The notes: generated from the sequence alone by a model not told the origin. Shown: positions 1-6,777, counted from the first letter of the stretch. The stretch is DNA of 6,777 bases from Bacteroidales bacterium (GCA_023227645.1 JALNVJ010000087.1:1-6777), one strand, 5' to 3'. Program-made: numbers and translations.

Positions 1-375
1 TCTGAAAACAATAATGGTTTCTTTCTAATGGTTGAAGGTTCACAGATTGATTTTGAAGCTCACCTTAATAGATTTGACAATATGGTTGAAGAGGTTCTTG
101 ACTTCGACAAGGCGGTTGGACAAGCTATTGAATTTGCTAAAAGAGATAATAACACTTTGGTTATTGTTATTGCCGACCATGAAACAGGGGGGCTAACACT
201 TAATGGAGGGAATATTGAAATTGGAAAGGTTAAGGATAAGTGGACAAGTCATAATCATACAGGAGTTATGGTACCTATTTATGCCTTTGGTATTGGAGCT
301 GATAATTTTACTGGTGTGATGGAAAATACTGATGTTTTTAAGAAAATTTCATCATTATTGGATTTCAAATTGTAA
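1..375 (+). CDS. Alkaline phosphatase, C-terminal fragment (5' end outside window)
   Basis: This is the last 124 codons of an alkaline phosphatase, a metal-dependent phosphomonoesterase that is normally exported and releases inorganic phosphate from organic esters. The frame is open from base 1, so the ATG at base 28 is internal and not the start. Metal-ligand motifs of the family are visible in the fragment's own numbering: VEGSQID (E12, D17) followed by H21, matching E. coli PhoA E322, D327 and H331; IADHETGG (D59, H60), matching D369 and H370; and an HTGV motif (H86), matching H412. The Ser nucleophile, the signal peptide and the rest of the N-terminal part lie outside the window, so full length and localisation cannot be judged. 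The protein ends in a standard way at TAA with no sign of decay. ahcY follows 42 bases downstream on the same strand. The family call is firm, but the exact subfamily and a gene symbol are not. Confidence 0.93.
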   Translation, partial: SENNNGFFLMVEGSQIDFEAHLNRFDNMVEEVLDFDKAVGQAIEFAKRDNNTLVIVIADHETGGLTLNGGNIEIGKVKDKWTSHNHTGVMVPIYAFGIGADNFTGVMENTDVFKKISSLLDFKL

Positions 376-380
376 CTTTG
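373..380 (+). promoter_or_regulatory. Candidate Bacteroidota-type -7 promoter element for ahcY
   Basis: TAACTTTG matches the TAnnTTTG -7 consensus described for Bacteroidota primary sigma-factor promoters at every fixed position. It overlaps the TAA stop of the phosphatase gene and ends 37 bases before the ahcY ATG, which would give a leader of about 30 nucleotides. The matching -33 TTTG box is poor: the nearest candidate is TTTC at 347-350, 22 bases upstream, slightly beyond the usual spacing. In an AT-rich sequence an eight-base motif can occur by chance, so this is a candidate only. Confidence 0.42.
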
Positions 381-417
381 CAAGATTAAAATAATAATAT
401 AACATAAAAATATACAG

Positions 418-1827
418 ATGACAGATTACACATTGAAGTATAAAGTAGCTGATATTAACTTAGCTGACTTTGGAAGAAAAGAAATTGATATAGCAGAAAA
501 AGAGATGCCAGGTTTGATGGCGTTAAGAGAAAAATTTGGTAAGAAAAAGCCTCTTAATGGAGTTAGAATTACAGGTTCTCTTCACATGACTATACAAACA
601 GCAGTTCTAATTGAAACTCTTGTTGCCCTTGGCGCTGACGTTCGTTGGGCTTCTTGTAATATATTTTCAACTCAAGACCATGCAGCAGCAGCTATTGCTA
701 AGGCAGGAATTCCAGTTTTTGCTTGGAAAGGTGAATCTTTAGAAGAATATTGGTGGTGTACTAATCAAGCTCTTTCTTTCCCTAATGGAAAAGGGGCTCA
801 ATTGATTGTTGATGATGGTGGTGACGCAACTCTTTTAGTTCATAAAGGTTATGCAGCAGAAAAAAATGCTTCAATATTAGATAAAACTCCTTCTTCAAAT
901 GAGGAAGCTGTGATTCTAAATACACTAAAAGAAATCCAAAAAGAAGATAATCAAAAATGGCATAAGACAATTGAGGAACTTAAGGGAGTTAGTGAAGAAA
1001 CAACTACTGGTGTTCACCGTTTATATCAAATGATGGAAAGAGGAGAACTTCTTATTCCTGCAATAAATGTTAATGACTCAGTTACTAAATCAAAATTTGA
1101 TAACCTTTATGGTTGTAGAGAATCTCTAGCTGACGGAATCAAGAGAGCAACTGATGTTATGATTGCCGGTAAAATTTGTGTTGTTTGTGGTTATGGAGAT
1201 GTTGGTAAAGGTTGTGCACATTCAATGAAAAGTTATGGAGCAAGAGTTATTGTAACTGAAATTGACCCAATTTGTGCTCTTCAAGCTGCAATGGAAGGTT
1301 TTGAAGTAACTACTCTTAAGGAAGCACTTAAGGAAGGTAATATATTTGTTACAACAACAGGTAATAAAGACGTTATCACTGCTGAAAATATGGCTAATAT
1401 GAATGACGACTCTATTGTTTGTAATATTGGACATTTCGACAATGAAATCCAAGTTGAAAAATTAGAAAACTGGAAAGGAATTACTAAATTAAATATTAAA
1501 CCACAGGTTGATAAATATATTTTCGCTGATGGACATTGTATTTATTTATTAGCTGAAGGCCGTTTAGTTAATTTAGGTTGTGCAACAGGACATCCTTCAT
1601 TTGTTATGAGTAGTTCTTTCACCAATCAAACCTTAGCTCAACTTGATTTATGGGAACATAATTATGAAGTTGGAGTATATCGTTTGTCTAAACAACTTGA
1701 TGAAGAAGTTGCAAGACTTCACCTAGAAAGAATTGGAGTTAAACTAACTATTCTAACTGATGAGCAAGCTGAATATCTTGGAGTTGATAAAAACGGTCCT
1801 TATAAGGCAGACCATTATAGATATTAG
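418..1827 (+). CDS. ahcY: S-adenosylhomocysteine hydrolase (adenosylhomocysteinase)
   Basis: This cytosolic NAD-dependent enzyme reversibly splits S-adenosylhomocysteine into adenosine and homocysteine, relieving product inhibition of methyltransferases and feeding the methyl cycle. The 469 residues cover the full family. The substrate domain has GSLHMT (H56), NIFSTQDHAAAAIA (81-94), VDDGGDAT (131-138), SEETTTGVH (192-200) and SVTKSKFDN with K224 and D228, equivalent to human K186 and D190. The Rossmann domain has GYGDVGKG (258-265), followed by TEIDP with E281 placed to bind the NAD ribose. GHFDNE, LLAEGRLVNLGCATGHPSFVM and the terminal KADHYRY (K463, Y467, the tail that reaches the partner subunit's NAD) are all present. 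Compared with the 432-residue human enzyme there is an extra segment around residues 144-191, as in many bacterial forms. The ATG is chosen because the protein aligns from its first residues. No Shine-Dalgarno sequence precedes it. The stop overlaps the next gene. Confidence 0.98.
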   Translation: MTDYTLKYKVADINLADFGRKEIDIAEKEMPGLMALREKFGKKKPLNGVRITGSLHMTIQTAVLIETLVALGADVRWASCNIFSTQDHAAAAIAKAGIPVFAWKGESLEEYWWCTNQALSFPNGKGAQLIVDDGGDATLLVHKGYAAEKNASILDKTPSSNEEAVILNTLKEIQKEDNQKWHKTIEELKGVSEETTTGVHRLYQMMERGELLIPAINVNDSVTKSKFDNLYGCRESLADGIKRATDVMIAGKICVVCGYGDVGKGCAHSMKSYGARVIVTEIDPICALQAAMEGFEVTTLKEALKEGNIFVTTTGNKDVITAENMANMNDDSIVCNIGHFDNEIQVEKLENWKGITKLNIKPQVDKYIFADGHCIYLLAEGRLVNLGCATGHPSFVMSSSFTNQTLAQLDLWEHNYEVGVYRLSKQLDEEVARLHLERIGVKLTILTDEQAEYLGVDKNGPYKADHYRY

Positions 1828-1829
1828 TG
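1825..1829 (+). other. Stop/start overlap TAGTG joining ahcY and the ABC exporter
   Basis: The ahcY stop TAG (1825-1827) shares its G with the GTG start of the exporter (1827-1829). The GTG gives an N-terminus normal for the family: a short basic, amphipathic stretch before the first membrane helix. There is no purine-rich ribosome-binding sequence ahead of it, which suggests that ribosomes finishing ahcY reinitiate here. The coupling is inferred from the arrangement, not shown. Confidence 0.75.
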
Positions 1830-3650
1830 AAAAATATATTTAGAATATTCAAATATATTAAAGGTTACAAAAGAGAAGTAAGCTTAAACATAGTTTTTAA
1901 TCTACTCTATGTTTTTGCTTCTCTTTTTTCTTTTGTGATTGTAATACCTTTTGTTTCAGTACTCTTTGGGATTATAAAAGCACCGGCTATTTGTCCTGAG
2001 TTTACATTCAATAAAGATATTATTATTGATTATTTTGCATGGAACCTCAACCATCTAAGCCTAGAATATGGTCTCTATCCTTGCTTGGCAGTATTGAGTG
2101 GGGTTTATTTAGTATTTGCATTTCTATCTGCTCTATTTCGTTATTTGGGTATGTATTTCTTAGCTCCAATCAGAAATGGAGTTATTAAAGATTTAAGAAA
2201 CGATATCTACCACAAAATTACAGTCCTTCCACTTTCATTCTTCTCTAACAAAAGAAAAGGAGACTTGCTTTCTAGATTGAGTTCCGACCTTTCTGATATT
2301 GAAATATCGGTTATTAGTAGTTTGCAAATGATGATTAAGGACCCAATTATGGTTCTTATTTTCCTTATTGCTCTAATAATTGCTAGCCCAAAACTTGTTG
2401 TCTTTATTTTTATTATCCTTCCTTTGGTTGCTATTCTTATCAGAAAAATTGGAGCAAGCTTAAATAGAAATTCGGAAAAAGGTCAAAAACAAATAGGAAC
2501 AGTTATTTCTACAGTTGAAGAAACTCTTGGAGGAATAAGAATAATTAATGCCTATAATGCAGAACATCTTATTCGCAAAAAATTTGAAGGACAAAATAAT
2601 GTTTATACTAAGTTAATGAACAAAATTCTTCGCCGCAGAGACCTATCCTCTCCTCTAACCGAAATATTTGCAATCTTAGCCTTAGTAATTATTGTTCTCT
2701 TTGGCGGAATGATGGTAATTAATGGAGAAATTCATCCCGGAATCTTAATAGGTTTTGTTCTCTTATTTGCAAGAATAATTGCCCCAATGCAAAGCGTAAC
2801 TACAGCATATTATAACCTAAAGAAGGCTGAAGCTGCAGCCCAAAGGTTATATGAAATATTAGATGCTCCTGAAAGAATTATTGAAAAACCAAATGCAATA
2901 GAAACAATACTTTTTGAGGAAAAGATAGAATATAAAAATATATTTTTCTCTTATATTGAAGAAGAAGGAAAAGAAAAAATGGTGCTAAATGATATAAACC
3001 TTGAAATAGAAAAAGGCCAAACAATTGCTATTGTTGGAAAGTCCGGAGCAGGGAAGAGCACATTAATAGATTTACTACCAAGATTTCAAGACGCATTAGA
3101 AGGGGATATTACAATAGACGGAATATCAATTAAGGATTTTAACATCAATTCTCTAAGGCATATAATAGGAGTTGTTACACAAGAAAGCATCTTATTTAAT
3201 GATACCATATTTGGTAATATTGCCTTTGGAATAAATGCTAGCCTTAAAGATGTTCAGAAAGCAGCAAAGGCAGCCAATGCTCATAGTTTTATCGAAAAAC
3301 TCCCAAAAGGCTACTATACCAATATAGGAGATAGGGGCTTAAACATTTCAGGGGGAGAGCGTCAGAGAATATGTATTGCAAGAGCCATCCTAAAAGATCC
3401 TGCAATCCTACTTTTAGACGAAGCAACCTCAGCACTTGACACTGAAAGTGAAAGACTAGTTCAAGAATCTCTTGAAACAATTATGAAAGGACGAACAACC
3501 CTTGTTGTTGCTCACAGACTTTCAACCATACTTAATTCAGATAAAATAATAGTTATGGATAATGGGGAAATTGCTGAAGAAGGTACCCACCAAAGTCTTC
3601 TAAACCAAGGAGGAATTTATTCAAAGCTTATAGCCCTCCAAACCCTCTAA
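1827..3650 (+). CDS. ABC-type half exporter, MsbA-like (membrane domain fused to ATPase)
   Basis: This inner-membrane half transporter is expected to work as a homodimer and use ATP to export a lipid or other hydrophobic compound; MsbA-like lipid A flipping is possible but not proven. Of its 607 residues, about 1-330 form the membrane domain, with hydrophobic segments near 20-49, 83-115, 160-206 (two helices), 275-297 and 303-325. The nucleotide-binding domain follows with every key motif: aromatic A-loop near F374/Y376, Walker A GKSGAGKST (404-412), Q-loop Q452, signature NISGGERQ (506-513, with ISGGE in place of LSGGQ), Walker B ILLLDE (D531, catalytic E532), D-loop SALD (535-538) and switch His H563. 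It appears catalytically intact. The stretch between the first two helices (about 50-82) is longer than the corresponding loop in E. coli MsbA. Transcription is probably shared with ahcY. The substrate cannot be read from the sequence, so no symbol is given. Confidence 0.93.
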   Translation: MKNIFRIFKYIKGYKREVSLNIVFNLLYVFASLFSFVIVIPFVSVLFGIIKAPAICPEFTFNKDIIIDYFAWNLNHLSLEYGLYPCLAVLSGVYLVFAFLSALFRYLGMYFLAPIRNGVIKDLRNDIYHKITVLPLSFFSNKRKGDLLSRLSSDLSDIEISVISSLQMMIKDPIMVLIFLIALIIASPKLVVFIFIILPLVAILIRKIGASLNRNSEKGQKQIGTVISTVEETLGGIRIINAYNAEHLIRKKFEGQNNVYTKLMNKILRRRDLSSPLTEIFAILALVIIVLFGGMMVINGEIHPGILIGFVLLFARIIAPMQSVTTAYYNLKKAEAAAQRLYEILDAPERIIEKPNAIETILFEEKIEYKNIFFSYIEEEGKEKMVLNDINLEIEKGQTIAIVGKSGAGKSTLIDLLPRFQDALEGDITIDGISIKDFNINSLRHIIGVVTQESILFNDTIFGNIAFGINASLKDVQKAAKAANAHSFIEKLPKGYYTNIGDRGLNISGGERQRICIARAILKDPAILLLDEATSALDTESERLVQESLETIMKGRTTLVVAHRLSTILNSDKIIVMDNGEIAEEGTHQSLLNQGGIYSKLIALQTL

Positions 3651-3666
3651 GCATTATATCTTTATT
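3651..3666. other. Short convergent intergenic gap with no clear terminator
   Basis: Only 16 bases separate the stop codon of the plus-strand ABC exporter from that of the minus-strand barrel protein. No strong hairpin followed by a T-tract was found for either direction. A five-base inverted pair, GCTTA (3626-3630) and TAAGC (3648-3652), spans the exporter stop but has a 17-base loop and is weak. Each transcript probably runs into the 3' end of the opposing gene before it ends. Confidence 0.6.
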
Positions 3667-5700
3667 CTAATAGTTTTTTAAGTATTTTTTCTTTGGTTTA
3701 TTTATTAACCAATAGAATTGAAATGCTATTTCTTGCTTATGATTGCCGTCTATTTCTTCATTGGAACTGTGGATTTCAGTCTTATCTTTATAATAGGTAA
3801 TGCTATATCTAGCAGTAAGGTAGAGGTAATTATTGAAATCATATCTTAGAATTAAATATGATCTTAATCCTATGTCGTAGAGTTGGGAGGAGGAATAAGT
3901 TAGGGGTAGAGAATATTCGTAAATATAGAAAGCGTTATCGTAGTCATTTGTATTGAAATATGCTATTCTCATATTTAGACTTAATGGGAATGTTTTTGGA
4001 CTTAGAATTAGGTCTTGAGATATAAACATCCCCTGATTTTCATTTGATTCATAATTCCTAGTTTTGGAATACCCCACTCGTGTCTTTAGAATTAGGTTTT
4101 TGCTTTTGCTATAAGTATATCGTAATTGAATTTGATTTAGAATATTATCCTCAGGATAGATTTCATCATTTGGATGTGTTTCATTGTATTGACGATTATT
4201 ATTTTTGTACAGCAAGGTTAATTGATTGCTTAAACATGGATTAAAATTTAGTTCTGAACGAATTTTATAACCACTTACTGAAGTGTTTGCCCTATAACTT
4301 TGGTCGGGGAATTTAAAATAATCAAGACCAATAAAAAAATTGAAATACTTATTTAATTTTATGGAAAAGGCAGTGTATAATCCTCTTTCATTGGCATTCC
4401 TACTTTGGGTCCCTATTGCGGAAGCAAAGTTATTTTGGTATTGGTTTTGATAGTGCCTATAATTAAAACATAGACTAGTCTTATAGCCTAAGTTTATATC
4501 AACCCCAGTTAATAAAGCCCATCCTTTATTTCTACTCATAGCAATTTCTCCAAACCCTCTGACCTTTCTATGTATTGGTAAACTTGCATTGAAACTATAT
4601 ATGCTATTTATTTTTCCCTCAAAATAATGCTGCATATAGTCTTGATTTTGGTGAGTGATTGGATACTTATAATGATAATTGAAAAAGGTAAAACCAAGTT
4701 CTCTTCCTTTTCTTAGCCACTGTATATGTGTCCCATATAATGCTTCAATATTTGAATCTTTTCTTAGGAGTTCTGAATTGGTCCTATGTAATCCTGTTGT
4801 TAGGATGCTTCCAGAATAATCTATTCTGTTATAGGAACCAAATAAATAGACTGATAGGTCTTTTAAATTTATCTTGGTTGCCATACCTCTCATTGAGTTG
4901 TATTCTGTAATTGAACGATTGGGTTTTATGCCACTATAATTCTTTTTACTTTTAGCATCTTGGGTAAAATGTCCAAAATTAAGACTTTGATTAATTGCTA
5001 GTCCTTCTCCGAAACCCAAACGATAATCTCCAATTGTTATTTGCTCTATTATTGAAAGATCTTTTATGGTAAATTGAGCACTTAGATAGTCGTAAGTTTG
5101 TTTTTGTTTGGAATTAAAAAATGGCTCTCCTGCATCTTTATCAGCAATAATTGAAAAAGATAATCTATTATAATAATTTTGATTATAGCGAAATGAGGTT
5201 GAGAAATTCTTTCCTTGATATCCTCCGTCATCATCTCTTAAGTATCCCCATGCTTTTTCTAATACTTTTTTATATTGGAGTCTAATATCATAAGTGGATT
5301 TGGAAAGAATAGAGTCAATATGTAGTGAGGGTTTATAAATAACTGGTCCAACATAAATATAAGGTAAGATTTGATTTAGCGTTTCTTGGGAGAATCCATT
5401 GATATATAGGATTTCGTAAATTGTTAGAATTTGGTGAGTTTCTTTGATATAGCGTTGCAAAGAAAGGATCTGGAAGGGATCGAGTCCCATAAGCTGAAGG
5501 GTGTTTTGGTCAGCAGTATTAATATTTACAGGATTAATGCTTAGATAATACAAATCCTCTATCAAAGTCTGCTTCTCTTGTTCAGAGATTTCGCTTTCTT
5601 CAATAGAGGATATTTGATTATTTATATCTATTTGGGCTAATGAGTTAACATAAGAAAATACAAAGATAATAATAGAATATATTACTTTCCTTTTAGCCAT
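3667..5700 (-). CDS. Helix-hairpin-helix (ComEA-like) outer-membrane beta-barrel protein
   Basis: This 677-residue exported protein has no assigned function that I recognise. Residues 1-22 form a signal peptide (basic MAKRK, a hydrophobic core, then SLA before Q23; no lipobox Cys). Residues about 37-117 resemble tandem ComEA-type helix-hairpin-helix units: PVNINTAD (57-64) is the classic entry motif, followed by hairpin turns at G72-L-D and G102-F-S. Both turns lack the second glycine of the usual GxG DNA-contact turn, so DNA binding is doubtful. From about 135 to the end it shows many alternating, Tyr/Phe-rich amphipathic strands with Asn/Ser-rich turns, as in an outer-membrane beta-barrel; GDYRLGFGEG (224-233) stands out. 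The last strand appears to be QEIAFQFYWLI, followed by an unusual basic tail ending KKKYLKNY. The ATG follows the nrdJ stop by 22 bases, with a poorly spaced AAGGA just ahead, so cotranscription is likely. The architecture is clear; the role is not. Confidence 0.85.
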   Translation of the reverse strand: MAKRKVIYSIIIFVFSYVNSLAQIDINNQISSIEESEISEQEKQTLIEDLYYLSINPVNINTADQNTLQLMGLDPFQILSLQRYIKETHQILTIYEILYINGFSQETLNQILPYIYVGPVIYKPSLHIDSILSKSTYDIRLQYKKVLEKAWGYLRDDDGGYQGKNFSTSFRYNQNYYNRLSFSIIADKDAGEPFFNSKQKQTYDYLSAQFTIKDLSIIEQITIGDYRLGFGEGLAINQSLNFGHFTQDAKSKKNYSGIKPNRSITEYNSMRGMATKINLKDLSVYLFGSYNRIDYSGSILTTGLHRTNSELLRKDSNIEALYGTHIQWLRKGRELGFTFFNYHYKYPITHQNQDYMQHYFEGKINSIYSFNASLPIHRKVRGFGEIAMSRNKGWALLTGVDINLGYKTSLCFNYRHYQNQYQNNFASAIGTQSRNANERGLYTAFSIKLNKYFNFFIGLDYFKFPDQSYRANTSVSGYKIRSELNFNPCLSNQLTLLYKNNNRQYNETHPNDEIYPEDNILNQIQLRYTYSKSKNLILKTRVGYSKTRNYESNENQGMFISQDLILSPKTFPLSLNMRIAYFNTNDYDNAFYIYEYSLPLTYSSSQLYDIGLRSYLILRYDFNNYLYLTARYSITYYKDKTEIHSSNEEIDGNHKQEIAFQFYWLINKPKKKYLKNY
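3693..3712. repeat. Small perfect inverted repeat in the 3' end of the barrel gene
   Basis: TTGGTT and AACCAA form a perfect six-base stem around an eight-base AT loop, about 43 bases past the exporter stop and inside the coding end of the minus-strand gene. T-rich sequence lies only on its left on the plus strand, which reads as A-rich downstream of the hairpin on the minus strand. It therefore does not fit a standard intrinsic terminator in either direction. It could protect the exporter mRNA 3' end, or be chance. Confidence 0.25.
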
Positions 5701-5722
5701 TTTCCTTTATTTCATAATTAAC
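5701..5722 (-). other. Short nrdJ-to-barrel-gene spacer, probably within one transcript
   Basis: The 22-base spacer contains no TAnnTTTG-like element on the minus strand and no terminator hairpin. The only ribosome-binding candidate is AAGGA (5703-5707 on the complementary strand), two bases before the ATG, closer than an effective Shine-Dalgarno would be. The spacing favours cotranscription of the barrel gene from an nrdJ promoter outside the window. Confidence 0.5.
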
Positions 5723-6777
5723 TTAACTGCATTTACTCCAACCACAATTAGTACAATTTTTACAACCTCCAGAATAAATTATTGTTTCATGTTTACAAGT
5801 AGGACATATCTCTCCTTTTGCCTTTGTTCCGTCTTGGATATATCTCTTAAGAGCTCTTGCAACTCCATTTTTCCAAGTGTTGATTGTATCATTGTCTAAT
5901 GTAAGCTTTGAAACTAAGTCTATAACATTATTAAGTGGCATTCCATGACGAAGGATTCCTGATATAAGTTTTGCATAATTCCAAAACTCTTTATCAAAAA
6001 GTCGAGATAGGCCACCAATTGTGTTTTCGTAACCATCTTTGTCTTGATAAACAAAGTCGTATCTTGATGTTTCTTGTTCCTTAACCTTAACTACCCAGCC
6101 TTTTATTATTCCTTCAGGCAAATAAAATCTATCAGGATCTGCCTTTCCAGTAAAGATTTCGTAAGGTCTCCCTTCATAAATACCAACAACAGCAATCCAT
6201 TTCTCCTTATCGTTTTGGAATCTTATAACGTCGGCCTCGAGCTTCCTCGGTCTTTTAGGTGCTTGTGTTTCGGTAAAGGTTGATTTGTTTGAACTTTCAG
6301 AATTAGAAATCAATACTCCTTCACGAGAACCTTCACGATAAATTGTCATTCCCTTACAACCACTTTCCCAAGCTGTTTGATAAATTTGACTAACAATATC
6401 TTCAGGCGTTTCCTTAGGAATATTAACAGTTACACTTATGGAATGATCCACCCATTTCTGAACTTCTCCCTGCATCTTAACCTTCTTAACCCAATCAATA
6501 TCGTTTGCAGTTGCTTTATGATATGGAGACTTAGCAATAAGTTCATCCAATTCTTCTTGAGAGTAGTTTTTAGTTATTTCGTTAATATCATATCCATTAA
6601 TTACTGCCCATTCAGCAAACTTATGATGAAAAACAGTATATTCTTCCCAACCTTGTCCTTCACTATCAACAAAGCTTGTTTTATCAGAATTATCATTATG
6701 ATTTACTTTTCTCCTCCTCTTATATGCTATTTGGAAAGCTGGTTCAATTCCAGAGGTTGTTTGAGTACATATACTAA
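5723..6777 (-). CDS. nrdJ: Adenosylcobalamin-dependent (class II) ribonucleotide reductase, C-terminal part (5' end outside window)
   Basis: The enzyme reduces ribonucleotides to deoxyribonucleotides using a radical generated from coenzyme B12, and so needs no oxygen. The frame is open to the window's right edge, giving 350 visible residues; the TTG at 6548-6550 is an internal Leu codon, not a start. Family landmarks, numbered from the edge, are QTTSGIEPAF (about 5-14), YKRRRKVN (18-25), GWEEYTVFHHKF (42-53), a SPYHKATANDIDWV stretch, KMQGEVQKWVDHSISVTVN, and ESGCKGMTIYREGSREGVLI at the end of the catalytic barrel. A C-terminal accessory domain follows from about KRPRKLEADV, ending in a Cys-rich tail CxxC-x10-CxxCxxC-x4-C (C324, C327, C338, C341, C344, C349). 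This tail is likely to bind zinc and/or relay electrons to the active site. Radical-site residues and most of the barrel lie outside the window. The gene leads directly into the barrel-protein gene. Confidence 0.96.
   Translation of the reverse strand, partial: SICTQTTSGIEPAFQIAYKRRRKVNHNDNSDKTSFVDSEGQGWEEYTVFHHKFAEWAVINGYDINEITKNYSQEELDELIAKSPYHKATANDIDWVKKVKMQGEVQKWVDHSISVTVNIPKETPEDIVSQIYQTAWESGCKGMTIYREGSREGVLISNSESSNKSTFTETQAPKRPRKLEADVIRFQNDKEKWIAVVGIYEGRPYEIFTGKADPDRFYLPEGIIKGWVVKVKEQETSRYDFVYQDKDGYENTIGGLSRLFDKEFWNYAKLISGILRHGMPLNNVIDLVSKLTLDNDTINTWKNGVARALKRYIQDGTKAKGEICPTCKHETIIYSGGCKNCTNCGWSKCS

Noticed and set aside
28..375. ATG at 28 as the start of a small complete gene
   Set aside because: The frame is open to base 1 and the upstream codons continue the alkaline phosphatase motif (GFFLM before VEGSQID), so this is the end of a longer gene.
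376..417. A SAH or other riboswitch upstream of ahcY
   Set aside because: The gap is only 42 bases, AT-rich and unstructured, too short for a known SAH riboswitch fold.
782..970. Minus-strand open frame of 62 codons
   Set aside because: It lies entirely inside the strongly conserved ahcY gene on the other strand and its translation shows no family features.
1222..1452. Minus-strand open frame of 76 codons, rich in Cys and Ser
   Set aside because: It is antisense to the ahcY NAD-binding domain; the composition is explained by the complement of that gene.
3289..3480. Minus-strand open frame of 63 codons
   Set aside because: It is antisense to the signature and Walker B region of the ABC exporter, with no independent coding evidence.
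3693..3712. TTGGTT/AACCAA stem as an intrinsic terminator
   Set aside because: No T-tract follows the stem in either transcript direction; on the minus strand it is followed by A-rich sequence and 24 more coding bases.
3638..4560. Repeated CCAAACCCTCT at about 3638 and 4550
   Set aside because: It is an isolated 11-base match inside two different coding regions with no further similarity, so it is probably chance.
4728..4910. Plus-strand open frame of 60 codons with hydrophobic, membrane-like sequence
   Set aside because: It is antisense to the barrel gene; alternating beta-strand codons on one strand readily give hydrophobic runs on the other.
6074..6283. Plus-strand open frame of 69 codons
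   Set aside because: It is antisense to the conserved C-terminal domain of nrdJ and resembles nothing.
5723..6550. A 275-residue complete protein starting at the TTG at 6550
   Set aside because: The same frame continues without a stop to the window edge and encodes conserved NrdJ sequence (SGIEP, YKRRRKVN, WEEYTVFHHKF), so the TTG is an internal Leu codon.

Overview
The window is a compact, AT-rich stretch of a bacterial chromosome, most likely from a member of the Bacteroidota. Four things point that way: there are almost no Shine-Dalgarno sequences, an exact TAnnTTTG-type promoter element lies upstream of one gene, an outer-membrane protein combines an N-terminal ComEA-like helix-hairpin-helix region with a beta-barrel, and the ribonucleotide reductase is a class II enzyme with the C-terminal Cys-rich tail typical of that phylum's NrdJ. 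This placement rests on reading the sequence, not on a database search.

Layout. On the plus strand are the 3' end of an alkaline phosphatase gene (cut by the left edge), a complete S-adenosylhomocysteine hydrolase gene (ahcY), and an MsbA-like ABC exporter whose GTG start overlaps the ahcY stop by one base. On the minus strand, read from right to left, are the 3' part of an adenosylcobalamin-dependent ribonucleotide reductase (nrdJ, cut by the right edge; its frame runs unbroken to the window end) and, 22 bases further on, a 677-residue helix-hairpin-helix/beta-barrel outer-membrane protein. The ABC exporter and the barrel protein converge tail to tail with 16 bases between their stop codons.

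Functions. AhcY clears S-adenosylhomocysteine in the methyl cycle. The ABC protein probably exports a lipid or another hydrophobic substrate across the inner membrane. NrdJ makes deoxyribonucleotides with vitamin B12 and does not need oxygen. The phosphatase fragment belongs to a probably exported, metal-dependent enzyme. These look like ordinary housekeeping genes placed side by side, not one pathway. The least understood gene is the helix-hairpin-helix/beta-barrel protein.

No RNA gene, CRISPR array, insertion sequence, phage gene or substantial repeat was seen. The longest intergenic gap is 42 bases. I found no convincing new multi-gene system.
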